Assembly (NCBI GenBank): GCA_964649825.1
Contig: CAZYQW010000029.1
Span: 1-64,000 of the forward strand
Length of the DNA: 64,000 nt
From: CAZYQW01 sp964649825
GTDB lineage: Bacteria > Planctomycetota > B15-G4 > JADJEK01
Reading direction: 5' to 3'
Position numbers and translations under genes: made by a program. The notes beneath the pieces were generated by a model that did no database searches, was not told the DNA's origin, and saw nothing but the letters and a program-made list of their open reading frames with translations. The first letter of the stretch is position 1. Every line of letters starts with the position of its first letter. Positions 49,194 to 58,469 of this stretch are shown here, piece after piece.

Positions 49194-50597
49194 CTACCGC
49201 GCCCAATCGGGCTGCACGTGGACGAACATGGTGTCGCGACGGCGCAGGACGAACAGCACGAGCTGATCGCGCCGTTCCGTCGCGGCGCGGGCGAGGATCG
49301 TGCAGAGCTCCTCGGCACCGGCCACCGCCTCGCCGTCGACCGCGGTGACGACGTCGTCGACCAGCAGTCCACCCAAGCCGGCGAATCCGGTCGGACGGAC
49401 GCCGGTCATCCGCGCTCCGTCGAACGCGGAGTCGAGGTGGAGCTCCTCGCGATCGTCGAGCACGAGGTCACGCGCCGTCACGCCGAACGGGGCGCTCTCG
49501 GAGCGGGCCGCCTCGTCCTTGCTCGGCGGTCTCGCGTCGAGCTTCGCCACCATTCGGTTCCGCTCGCCGGCGCGCTGGACGACCAGCGCCAAGAGGTCGC
49601 CCGGCTCGAGCCGCTCGAGGTGGTTCGACAGCCGATTCTTGTTCTCCGGACCGTCGGACGAGAAGCGCGTTCCGTCCACCGACGTGAGGACGTCGCCGAC
49701 CTCGACGCCGGCCCGCTCGGCCGGGGAGTCGCCGATCACTCGCGTCACGCGCAGACCGTTCACGCTCGCGTCGAGCCGCATCGCGCGCCGCAGCGACGGT
49801 GGAAGGTCCTGGACCTCGATGCCGAGCCACGGCGGCCGCTGCTTCGCCCGTTCCTCGCGCGTCGGCGGGTTCTGGAGCGACGCGCGCAGATGCTCGACCG
49901 GGATCAGACAGACCTCGCGACCGTCGCCCGCGAACCCGAGCGGCATCACGAAGGGCGAGTCGTCCAAGTCGTCCGCCGCCTCGCCCACCTTCATGAAGCC
50001 GACGACGCCGACCACGCGCCCGTCGAACGCGACGACCGGTCCGCCGAGGTAGTCCGAGACGCCGAAGTTCGTGAGGTACGCGCGCCGCGGCTTCGACACC
50101 TTGCCCGAGATCATGAACGCGTCCAGGTACGCGACGTGGCCGAAGCTCGGTCCGGCGAGCTTGACCGATGCCACGAAGTCGCCGACGTCGAGCTGGTCGT
50201 CTGCCGCGAACGTCACCGCCCGCGCGTCGAACTCCGGGTCGACGACGCGGAAGAACGTCAGGAGCTCGGTCCGGCCCTGGTACGACGCGTCGAAGCGCCG
50301 CCCTCCTTCGAGCGTCACGGTGACCGCCTCGACCTCGCCGCCGGCCGCGCCGCCCCGCACCATCGACTCGTCCGAGATGATCCAGCCGTCGCCGGAGATC
50401 ACGAGGCCGTTTCCACTCTTCTCGGAGTCGAGCGTGACGCGCGTCGGCGTCTCGATGCTCTGGACCAGGTCGACGCGGACCACGGACGGGGCGAGCCGCG
50501 CATGGATCGCGCGCAGCGCCTCCGAGTCCTTGTCGAAATCGCGCGCGAGCGCGGGGGCCGCGAGCACGAGCGTCGCGAGCGCGAATCCGGCCTTCAT
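49194..50597 (-). CDS. Catalytically dead trypsin-like/PDZ protein
   Basis: 467 aa, signal peptide MKAGFALATLVLAAPALA. Its fold follows HtrA proteases: N-terminal trypsin-like domain ~25-240 and two PDZ domains (~255-350 and ~365-467; GDSPAERAGVEVGDVL and GLGGLLVDDVVTAVDGE). The catalytic residues are gone: the His position reads WIISDESMV where HtrA has TNxHV, and the GNSGGP motif reads DYLGGPV. Its ATG overlaps the stop of the active HtrA gene (ATGA), so it is probably an adaptor or regulator made with it. Confidence 0.85.
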   Translation of the reverse strand: MKAGFALATLVLAAPALARDFDKDSEALRAIHARLAPSVVRVDLVQSIETPTRVTLDSEKSGNGLVISGDGWIISDESMVRGGAAGGEVEAVTVTLEGGRRFDASYQGRTELLTFFRVVDPEFDARAVTFAADDQLDVGDFVASVKLAGPSFGHVAYLDAFMISGKVSKPRRAYLTNFGVSDYLGGPVVAFDGRVVGVVGFMKVGEAADDLDDSPFVMPLGFAGDGREVCLIPVEHLRASLQNPPTREERAKQRPPWLGIEVQDLPPSLRRAMRLDASVNGLRVTRVIGDSPAERAGVEVGDVLTSVDGTRFSSDGPENKNRLSNHLERLEPGDLLALVVQRAGERNRMVAKLDARPPSKDEAARSESAPFGVTARDLVLDDREELHLDSAFDGARMTGVRPTGFAGLGGLLVDDVVTAVDGEAVAGAEELCTILARAATERRDQLVLFVLRRRDTMFVHVQPDWAR

Positions 50598-52000
50598 GGG
50601 CGATCTCCGACCAAGGCGTCCGAGCCATCGACGTCGACGGCGACAAGCAGCTCCTGCCCGCCGCGGCGTACGCGGAGAACGAGCGAGCCGGCCGCTCGAT
50701 CGCGAGCGAGGGCGACGACCTGCTCGACCTCCTGCGGCGAGCGGACCGGTTCCTCATCGATGGAGAGAAGGACGTCGCCGCTCGCGAGCCGCGGCGCCGA
50801 GCGTGAGGCGGGACGGCCCGCACGGATCCCGGTCACGAGGAGCCCCTCCTCGCCGTCGAGGAAGCGTTCGTACCGCTCGCGATCCGACAGCCGGCGCAGG
50901 GTCAGGCCGAGCGCCTCGAGCTCGCGGTCCTCGTTGTCGGCCGGGTTCCACTCCTCGGTGACGAGCACGAACGCGAGCTCGCGACCGTCGCGGCGCACGC
51001 GCACCTGCACCTCGCTGCCGACCGCGACCGCGGCGACGCGCCGGCGCAGGTCGGGGACGTCCTCATCGAACATCGCACCGACCCTCTCGCCGCCGTACTC
51101 GGCCAGGACGTCACCGGCGCGAATCCCGCTCGCCGCAGCCGGCGAGTCGGGCTCGACGGACGCGACCAGCACGCCGCTCTCGTCGCCGCTCGAGAAGACG
51201 CCGATCATCTCGTTCAGCGGTTGGAACGTCAGTCCGGAGTGCGATCGCACCACCCGCCCGTCGCGGACGATCGCGGCGAACACCTCCTCGACGACGTCGC
51301 ACGGGATCGCGAAGCCGAGGTTGTCGGCGCCGCGGTAGCCGCGCGTGTTGATCCCGACGATCCGCCCCTCGAGATCGACGAGGGGCCCGCCGCTGTTGCC
51401 GGGGTTGATCGCGGCGTCGGTCTGGATCCACGTGTTGAAGAGCCCGGTCGGGACGTGCCCGGCCACGGTCATCGGAGTCAGGTAGCGCTCTCGACACGAC
51501 ACCACGCCGAGCGAAACCGACCGGTTCAGTCCGAGCGGCGAGCCCATCGCCAGCACGAAGTTGCCCGTCTCGACCGATGCCCGCGAGGCGAACTTCGCGC
51601 ACGGCAGGCGCTCGAGACCGAGCTCGTCGAGGCGCAGACGCACCACCGCGAGGTCGGTCGCCGCGTCCGCGCCGACGAGATCCGCCGTGCACCGCCGGCG
51701 GTCGGCGAGCGAGCAGATCATTCGCTTCGCGGTCCCCGCGACGTGGAAGTTCGTCACGACCAGTCCGTCCTCGCGGACGACCACGCCGCTTCCCGTCGCC
51801 TGGGTCTCGATCTTCTTGCCACCCCGCGACGTGTCGAAGATCGGGCGGATGTGGACGAGGGTCGGGAACACGGCCTCGCGGGCGCGCTTCACCGCCTCGG
51901 AGAGCGGAACGGTGGGCTCGGCGTCAGCCGGCCCGCCCAGCGCCGGCGTCAACGAGAGGACCGCCGTCAACAAGAGGGGGGAGAGCGGATTGGTTCGCAT
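50594..52000 (-). CDS. HtrA/DegP-like periplasmic serine protease
   Basis: 468 aa, signal peptide at the N terminus (PLLLTAVLSLTPALGG). The triad is complete: His in VVTNFHVAG, Asp in AATDLAVVRL, Ser in INPGNSGGPLVD. Two PDZ domains follow (ASGIRAGDVLAEYGGE; LASGDVLLSIDEEPV). Envelope protein quality control. The first gene of a two-gene unit with the dead paralogue. Confidence 0.93.
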   Translation of the reverse strand: MRTNPLSPLLLTAVLSLTPALGGPADAEPTVPLSEAVKRAREAVFPTLVHIRPIFDTSRGGKKIETQATGSGVVVREDGLVVTNFHVAGTAKRMICSLADRRRCTADLVGADAATDLAVVRLRLDELGLERLPCAKFASRASVETGNFVLAMGSPLGLNRSVSLGVVSCRERYLTPMTVAGHVPTGLFNTWIQTDAAINPGNSGGPLVDLEGRIVGINTRGYRGADNLGFAIPCDVVEEVFAAIVRDGRVVRSHSGLTFQPLNEMIGVFSSGDESGVLVASVEPDSPAAASGIRAGDVLAEYGGERVGAMFDEDVPDLRRRVAAVAVGSEVQVRVRRDGRELAFVLVTEEWNPADNEDRELEALGLTLRRLSDRERYERFLDGEEGLLVTGIRAGRPASRSAPRLASGDVLLSIDEEPVRSPQEVEQVVALARDRAAGSLVLRVRRGGQELLVAVDVDGSDALVGDRP

Positions 52001-52156
52001 CCCCCCCAGATCGGCACCCGGGCCCCGCCGACCGTAGGCCCTCTTGCGATCCAGCCGACGCGGTTCGAATCGGGTGAGACGCCCTCGCTCGGCGGCGACG
52101 GCCGCGGCGGGCGGTCACGCGCGATCAGAGTACGGACGGCTCGGGAGCAGCTCCCC

Positions 52157-53680
52157 TCACGGGGCCGTGCCGCCCTCGTGGTCGCCATCGATCATCCCGC
52201 CCCACCAGGTGCGGTCCCTCATCTCGTCCTTGATGTGTTGCGGCACCAGGGGATCCCCGACGCGGCTCTCCCAGCCGCCGCCGAGCGCGCGGTAGAGAGC
52301 CACGGCATTCAGGGCCACCTGGCCGCGGACCGACACCCATTTGTCCTGCTCGGCGGCCAGGAACTGCTGGGTGTCGAGCACGCGGGTGTAGTCCGCGGTG
52401 CCGCCGCGGTACTGCTCCTCCGCGATCGCGACGCCGCGCCTCGCCGCGGCGACGCTCTCGGCCAGCAGCACGACCTGCCGCCGCGCTCCGATGAACGCGG
52501 CGATGGCCGACGCCACTTCGCCCTGAGCCTCGAGCACCGTGCTCACGTACGCCGCGACCTGCGCCTCGAACAAGGCGTCCTGCGCACGGACGTTGTTGAT
52601 GATCCGGCCGTAGTTGAGGATCGGCCAGCGGAAGCCGGCACCGATCACGGTGAAGCTGCTCGAGTCGTCGAGATCGTTGTCGACTCGTGCGAAGTCGCGG
52701 TCCGTCGCGTCGATCGTCGCGCTGCCGAACACGGAGATCGACGGCAGCAGGTCGGCCTTGGCGATGCCGATCCGCGCGCACTGCGCCGCCACGGCGTGCT
52801 CGGCGCGGCGGACGTCCGGACGACGGCGGAGGAGGTCCGCGGGTATGCCGACGGCGACCGATTCGGGCGGGGCCGGGATGTTTCCGAGCGGGCCGAGCAG
52901 GTCGCGCAGGTCGCGGGGCGGCGTGCCGAGCAGCACGCACAGCACGTCCTCGGTCGCGCGAATCCCGGCTTCGAAGGCCGGGATCAATGACTGGGTGTCG
53001 CGCAGCAGCGCGGTCGCCTGCGCCACGTCCAGCTCGGACGAGCTGCCGGCGTCGAACCGCGCCTGGGCGATGTCGAGCGAGCGGCCCTGGATCTCGACGT
53101 TGGCCCGTGCCACCACGAGCCGTTCCTCCAAGGAGCGCAGCGAGAGGTAGCCGCTCGCGACGTCGGCGACGAGGCTCACCATCACGTCGTCGTAACCGGC
53201 GAACGACGCCAGCACCTCCGCATCGGCGGCCTCGACCCCGCGCCGGAAGCGCCCCCAGAAGTCCAGCTCCCACGCCGCTCCGACACCAAGCTGCCACGTC
53301 TGGAACGAGTGGTCGGCGAACGGCGAACCTCGATCGCTGGACTGGTGCTCGCGCGCGAACTCGCCGCTCGCCTCTTGCCGCTGCGGGAAGAGCGCGCCGA
53401 ACGCGACGCCGCGCACCGCTTGCCCCTGCAGCACGCGCAGGCCCGCCTCGTGGAGCGTCGGGTTGTTCGACTGCGCCGTCTCGATCAATCGATCGAGCGC
53501 CGGGTCGCCGAAGGTCTTCCACCAGACGCTGATGTCCTCGGGCTCGCGGCGGACCGCGGCGTCGCCGGGATCCAAGAAGGCGTCGGCCACCGGCGCGGCC
53601 GGCGCCTCGAAGTCCGGACCGACCTTGCAGGCGGCGACCGCGAGCGGCGCCGCGAGGAGCACGAAGAGCCGATGGCTCAT
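52157..53680 (-). CDS. TolC/NodT-family outer-membrane efflux lipoprotein
   Basis: 507 aa, lipobox LAVAACKVGPDF (acylated Cys18). Two repeats of the outer-membrane factor family: WWKTFGDPALDRLIETA, ELDFWGRF, GIPADLLRRRPDVRRAEH, GFRWPILNYGRI and EQYRGGTADYTRVLDTQQ. Forms the trimeric exit duct of the RND pump. ATG 53680 overlaps the stop of the RND gene. Confidence 0.94.
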   Translation of the reverse strand: MSHRLFVLLAAPLAVAACKVGPDFEAPAAPVADAFLDPGDAAVRREPEDISVWWKTFGDPALDRLIETAQSNNPTLHEAGLRVLQGQAVRGVAFGALFPQRQEASGEFAREHQSSDRGSPFADHSFQTWQLGVGAAWELDFWGRFRRGVEAADAEVLASFAGYDDVMVSLVADVASGYLSLRSLEERLVVARANVEIQGRSLDIAQARFDAGSSSELDVAQATALLRDTQSLIPAFEAGIRATEDVLCVLLGTPPRDLRDLLGPLGNIPAPPESVAVGIPADLLRRRPDVRRAEHAVAAQCARIGIAKADLLPSISVFGSATIDATDRDFARVDNDLDDSSSFTVIGAGFRWPILNYGRIINNVRAQDALFEAQVAAYVSTVLEAQGEVASAIAAFIGARRQVVLLAESVAAARRGVAIAEEQYRGGTADYTRVLDTQQFLAAEQDKWVSVRGQVALNAVALYRALGGGWESRVGDPLVPQHIKDEMRDRTWWGGMIDGDHEGGTAP

Positions 53681-56600
53681 GCAGAACCTCCCGGCGACGT
53701 CCCGCCGTTCGCGGACCGGCGTCGTTCGACGGACCACCGCACCACGGAGTAGAACACCGGCGTGACGAGCACGCCGAACACCGTCACGCCGATCATGCCG
53801 CTCAGCACCGTTACGCCGAGCGCGACCCGCATCTCGGCGCCCGCGCCCTTGCCGAGCACGAGCGGCAGCACGCCGAGCCCGAACGCGAGGGACGTCATCA
53901 GGATCGGCCGCAGCCGCTGCATGGAGGCATCGACCGCGGCGTCGAACCGGGACTTCCCTTGGTCCTGGAGCTGCTTGGCGAACTCGACGATGAGGATGGC
54001 GTTCTTGCACGCCAGGCCGATCAGCACCACGAGGCCGATCTGGGTGAAGATGTTGTTGTCGAGGCCCACCAGCCAGACGCCCGAGATCGCGGCCAGCAGG
54101 CAGAGCGGCACGATCAGGATGATCGACAGCGGCAGCGACCAGCTCTCGTACTGCGCGGCCAGCGTGAGAAAGACGAACAGCGCGCCGAGCAGGAACACGA
54201 AGATGGCGGTGTCGCCGGCCAGGATCTGCTGCAGCGTCAGCTCCGTCCACTCGAAGCCCATGGTCGCGGGCAGCTCCGTCGACGCCAGGCTCTCCACCAG
54301 CGCGATCGCCTGGCCGGAGCTGACGCCCGCCGCGGTACCTCCGGACAGGTCCGCGGACGGGAACAGGTTGAAGCGGCTCACGATCGCCGGGCCGGAGACC
54401 TCCTTGATGGAGAGCACCGCGCTCAGGGGGACCATCCGGCCGGCCGCGTTGCGGACCTGGAGCCGGCCGATGTCCTCGGGCTGGAGGCGGTGCTCGGCAT
54501 CGGCCTGCACCTTCACCTGCCAGTTGCGCCCGAAGCGGGTGAAATCGTTGACGTACGCCGAGCCGAGATAGATCTGCAGCGCGTCGAAGACGTCGTCGAG
54601 CGAGAGCCCGAGCGACTTCGCCTGCGTCCGGTCGAGGTCGACGAAGAGCTGCGGTTGACTCGCGCGGAAGCTGCTGAACTGGCCGGCGAGCTGGGGTTGC
54701 TGCGCCGCCGCGGCGATGAGATTCTCGACTGCTCCCTGCAGCGCTTCTGGGCCGCTGTCCGCGCGGTCCTGCACCTGCAGCTTGTAGCCGCCCGTGTTGC
54801 CGAGGCCATCGATCGGCGGCGCGCCGAACACGACGACCACGGCTTCCTGGATGTCCTGGAAGCTCGCACGCAACTTCGCGGCGACGGCCGACGCCGAGAG
54901 CTCGGGCTTGCCCTTGCGCTCCTCGAACGGCGCGAGCACGAAGAACGCGCCCGCGGCGTTCGACAGGTTGACGCTCGAGAGGACCGAGTACCCGGCGAGG
55001 CTGACGGTGTGTGCCACGCCCTCGGTTCGCTCCGCGATCTCGACCAGCTTCGCGCGGACCGCCTCGGAGCGCTCGATGCTCGCGCCGTCCGGGAGCTGCG
55101 CGTTGACCAGCAGGTATCCCTTGTCCTGCTCCGGGATGAAGCCGATGGGCACGGCCTGGAACCCCACCGACGTAAGCCAGATGAGTCCGCCGTACACGAG
55201 CAGCACGACGACGCTGACGCGCAGCAGCACGCCGACGAACCGACCGTAGCCGGCGATCACGGCGTCGAAGGCCTTGTTGAACCCCTTGAACAACAGGCCG
55301 AGCACCCGGTTGATCACCGCCGAGGCGATCCACCCCGCGGCCGCCCCGACCAGGAACGTGGCTGCGCGCAGCCCCCACGTGGCAAGGGTCGATGCCTCCG
55401 CAGGATCGTCGATCCCGAGCAGGCCGGCGGCGCGCGGGGCCAGCAACAGCGCGCCCAGCAAGCCACCGACCACGACCAGGCCGAGCCGCGGCAACGCCTC
55501 GCCGCCATGCCCGTGCCCACCCGCGGCGTGCGGCTTCAGCAACAGGACGCACAGCGCCGGGCTGAGGGTCAGCGAGTTGAACGCCGAGATGATCGTCGCC
55601 GTCGCGATCGTGAGCGCGAACTGCCGGTAGAACTCACCGCTGATCCCCGCGATGAACGCGGTGGGGATGAAGACGGCGCTCAGCACCAGCGCGATCGCGA
55701 TGACCGGCCCCGACACCTCGTCCATCGCCTTGCGCGTCGCATCACGCGGCGCGAGGCCCTGCGCCAGGTTGCGCTCGACGTTCTCGACCACCACGATCGC
55801 GTCGTCGACCACGATGCCGATCGCGAGCACGAGGCCGAACAGGGACAGGTTGTTCAGCGAGAAGCCGAGGCCGGCGAGCACCGCGAAGGTGCCGATCAGC
55901 GACACCGGCACGGCCACCATGGGGATCACGGTCGCGCGCCAGGTCTGCAGGAACAGCAGCACCACCAGGAAGACGAGGACGAACGCCTCGATCAGCGTCT
56001 TGTAGACCTCGTGGATCGACTCGTCGACGAACACGGTCGTGTCGTAGACGATGCGGTGCTCGACACCCGTCGGAAAGCGCACGGCGAGCCGATCCATCGC
56101 TTCGCGCACCGCTGCCGCCGCGTCGAGCGCGTTCGAGCCGGGGAGCTGGAACACCGCCAGCGAGATGCACGGTTTGCCGTCGAGGTAGCTGGTCACGTCG
56201 TAGGTCTTGGCGCCCAGCTCGGCGCGTCCCACGTCGCGCAGGCGGACGACCTGGCCGTCTTCGCCGGTCTTGACGATCACGTCGGAGAACTGCTCGGCCT
56301 CGAGCAGCCGGCCGAGCGCGTTGATCGTGAGCTGGAAGTCCTGCCCGGTGGGGACCGGCGGCTGGCCAAGGGTGCCGGCCGCCACCTGGACGTTCTGCTC
56401 GCGCAGCGCGCGCGTGACGTCGCTCGCGGTCATCCCGCGCGAGGCGAGCTTCTCGGGCGCGAGCCAGACGCGCAGGCTGTAGTCGAGGCCGCCGAGGAAC
56501 GCGACGTCGCCGACGCCGGGAAGCCGCGCCAGCGAGTCCTTCACCTGGAGCGTGGCGTAGTTCGACAGGTAGAGCCCGTCGCGGCTTCCGTCCGGCGAGA

Positions 56601-57030
56601 TCAGGTTCACCAGGAGCAGGATGCTCGGCGACTTCTTCTTGGTGGTGACGCCCTGGCGCTTCACTTCCTCGGGCAGCTTGGCCTCGGCGATCGCCACCCG
56701 GTTCTGCACCAGGACCTGCGCCATGTTGATGTCGGTGCCGAGCTGGAACGTGACGTCGATGCTCGTCGCCCCGTCATTGGTGGACTTCGAGCCCATGTAG
56801 AGCATGTTCTCGACGCCGTTCACCTCCTGTTCGATCGGGGCGGCGACCGTGTCGGCCACGGTCCTGGCGTTGGCGCCCGGATAGATCGCCGAGATCTGGA
56901 TCGTCGGCGGCACGACTTGCGGGTATTGCGCGATCGGCAGGGTCCGCAGCGCGACCCCGCCGACGATCACGATCACGATCGAGAGGACCGTCGCGAAGAT
57001 GGGTCGGTCGATGAAAAAGCGGGAGAACAT
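53677..57030 (-). CDS. RND (HAE1-type) inner-membrane efflux pump with an internal insertion
   Basis: 1117 aa. Starts MFSRFFIDRPIFATVLSI; GIVVDDAIVVVENVERNLAQ in TM4 carries the proton-relay Asp pair, and other family motifs are complete (GFIPEQDKGYLL and KNAILIVEFAKQLQ). Proton-driven export of hydrophobic compounds. It is ~70 residues longer than usual because of an insertion after SPALCVLLLKP: two extra hydrophobic stretches (GLVVVGGLLGALLLAPRAAG and AATFLVGAAAGWIASAVI) before the normal linker resumes at FKGFNKAFDAV. Confidence 0.95.
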   Translation of the reverse strand: MFSRFFIDRPIFATVLSIVIVIVGGVALRTLPIAQYPQVVPPTIQISAIYPGANARTVADTVAAPIEQEVNGVENMLYMGSKSTNDGATSIDVTFQLGTDINMAQVLVQNRVAIAEAKLPEEVKRQGVTTKKKSPSILLLVNLISPDGSRDGLYLSNYATLQVKDSLARLPGVGDVAFLGGLDYSLRVWLAPEKLASRGMTASDVTRALREQNVQVAAGTLGQPPVPTGQDFQLTINALGRLLEAEQFSDVIVKTGEDGQVVRLRDVGRAELGAKTYDVTSYLDGKPCISLAVFQLPGSNALDAAAAVREAMDRLAVRFPTGVEHRIVYDTTVFVDESIHEVYKTLIEAFVLVFLVVLLFLQTWRATVIPMVAVPVSLIGTFAVLAGLGFSLNNLSLFGLVLAIGIVVDDAIVVVENVERNLAQGLAPRDATRKAMDEVSGPVIAIALVLSAVFIPTAFIAGISGEFYRQFALTIATATIISAFNSLTLSPALCVLLLKPHAAGGHGHGGEALPRLGLVVVGGLLGALLLAPRAAGLLGIDDPAEASTLATWGLRAATFLVGAAAGWIASAVINRVLGLLFKGFNKAFDAVIAGYGRFVGVLLRVSVVVLLVYGGLIWLTSVGFQAVPIGFIPEQDKGYLLVNAQLPDGASIERSEAVRAKLVEIAERTEGVAHTVSLAGYSVLSSVNLSNAAGAFFVLAPFEERKGKPELSASAVAAKLRASFQDIQEAVVVVFGAPPIDGLGNTGGYKLQVQDRADSGPEALQGAVENLIAAAAQQPQLAGQFSSFRASQPQLFVDLDRTQAKSLGLSLDDVFDALQIYLGSAYVNDFTRFGRNWQVKVQADAEHRLQPEDIGRLQVRNAAGRMVPLSAVLSIKEVSGPAIVSRFNLFPSADLSGGTAAGVSSGQAIALVESLASTELPATMGFEWTELTLQQILAGDTAIFVFLLGALFVFLTLAAQYESWSLPLSIILIVPLCLLAAISGVWLVGLDNNIFTQIGLVVLIGLACKNAILIVEFAKQLQDQGKSRFDAAVDASMQRLRPILMTSLAFGLGVLPLVLGKGAGAEMRVALGVTVLSGMIGVTVFGVLVTPVFYSVVRWSVERRRSANGGTSPGGSA

Positions 57031-57036
57031 CGGCGC

Positions 57037-58224
57037 TTACTTCCGGTCCGTCGCGGCGCCCTCGAGCGGCACGCGCGTGGCCTGGACCTTGCCTCCCGGC
57101 CGGGCCCGCTGGATGCCGTTCACCACGACCCAATCGTCGGCCGTGAGGCCCTCCTCCACGATCCGCAGTCCATCGTGGATCCGGCCGAGCTTCACCGGCC
57201 GGTACGCGACGGTGCCGTCCCCATCGACGATCAGGACGTACTTCACGTTCTGATCCGTCCCGATCGCACGGTCGGGCACGAGGATCGCCGTGAACGCGTC
57301 ACCCATGGGAACGCGGACGCGACAGAACAGGCCGGGTCGCAGCACGCCCGTGGCGTTGCCGAGCTCGCCGCGGACCTCGATCGTGCCGGTGGACGCGTCG
57401 ACCGCGTTGTCGGCGAAGTCGAGCACCGCCTCGTACGAGTAGCCGTCCTCGTCGGCCAGCCCGATCCAGATCGGGATGTTCGCGTCGCGCAGGCGCTCCG
57501 GCGGAGTCGCCTGCCCCGTCCTCGCCCGCGCGTGCTCCTGGTAGCGCAGCAACGACCGCTCGCCGACCGTGAAGTACACTCGGATCGGATCGATCGACAC
57601 GACGGTCGTGAGCGGCGCCCCCAGCGCCAAGTCCGCCGTCACCAGGTCCCCCTTCGAGACCCGCGATCGGCCGGCCTTGCCGGTGAACGGGGCCTTGATC
57701 TTGGTGAAGTCGAGGTCGATCTGCGCGCGCTCGGCCTGCGCCTGCGCGCCGTCGATCATGGCCCGCGCCTCCGCCGCCTGCGCGACGGCGGCATCGAGAT
57801 CCTGCCGGCTCGCCGCGCCCTTCGGGATCAGCTCCCGGTATCGGCGCTCGTCCGCCTCCGCCTTCGTCTGCCGGGCGGTCCACTGGGCGACCTGCGCCTC
57901 CGCCACTTTCAGCGCGGCTTCGAAGGGACGCGGGTCGATCTCGAACAGGACGTCGCCCTCGTTCACGATCTGGCCGTCCTGGAACGAGATCTTGTCGATG
58001 TACCCTTGCACCCGGGGGCGGATGTCGACGCTGTCGACCGCGTCGAGCCGACCCGTGAACTCGTCGTAGTCGACGATCTCGCGCGCGATCGGCTGGCTCA
58101 CGGTCACGGTGGGCGGCGCCACCGGCGCGGGCGCCGGCGCGACACGCTCGCAGCCGGCAAGCACGACAAGAAGCAACGGCACCGCGCGGAGCAGCGACGG
58201 CACCAAGAGCACTCGACGCGTCAT
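57037..58224 (-). CDS. RND periplasmic adaptor (membrane fusion protein)
   Basis: 395 aa from ATG 58224 (GAGG five bases upstream). Lipobox LVVLAGCERV. Biotinyl-lipoyl and coiled-coil hairpin parts: YDEFTGRLDAVDSVDIRPRV, IVNEGDVLFEIDPRPFEAAL, RYRELIPKGAASRQDLDAAV, then the beta-barrel domain (PIRVYFTVGERSLLRY). First gene of the adaptor-pump-duct operon (6-bp gap, then a 4-bp overlap). No dedicated regulator is visible. Confidence 0.94.
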   Translation of the reverse strand: MTRRVLLVPSLLRAVPLLLVVLAGCERVAPAPAPVAPPTVTVSQPIAREIVDYDEFTGRLDAVDSVDIRPRVQGYIDKISFQDGQIVNEGDVLFEIDPRPFEAALKVAEAQVAQWTARQTKAEADERRYRELIPKGAASRQDLDAAVAQAAEARAMIDGAQAQAERAQIDLDFTKIKAPFTGKAGRSRVSKGDLVTADLALGAPLTTVVSIDPIRVYFTVGERSLLRYQEHARARTGQATPPERLRDANIPIWIGLADEDGYSYEAVLDFADNAVDASTGTIEVRGELGNATGVLRPGLFCRVRVPMGDAFTAILVPDRAIGTDQNVKYVLIVDGDGTVAYRPVKLGRIHDGLRIVEEGLTADDWVVVNGIQRARPGGKVQATRVPLEGAATDRK

Positions 58225-58469
58225 CGACACCTCGTTTTTTTGCGGCCCACGTCACGCGCGGGCAATCGCGCGGTGAGTGTAAACGTCTCCGCGCCCAAGA
58301 GAACCATGCCTCGGCCGATCGCTCCGAGCGGCGATCGTCGTCTCGACGATCCGGCGGGGCCGGCGGTGCCGGCGGCCCCGTGCTCCTCCTCTCGTGGCGG
58401 GAGATTCCGCGATCGCTCGGCCAGGGTCCAGCGCACCAACGCTCGGCCATCGAACGCGATCGGCCTCGC

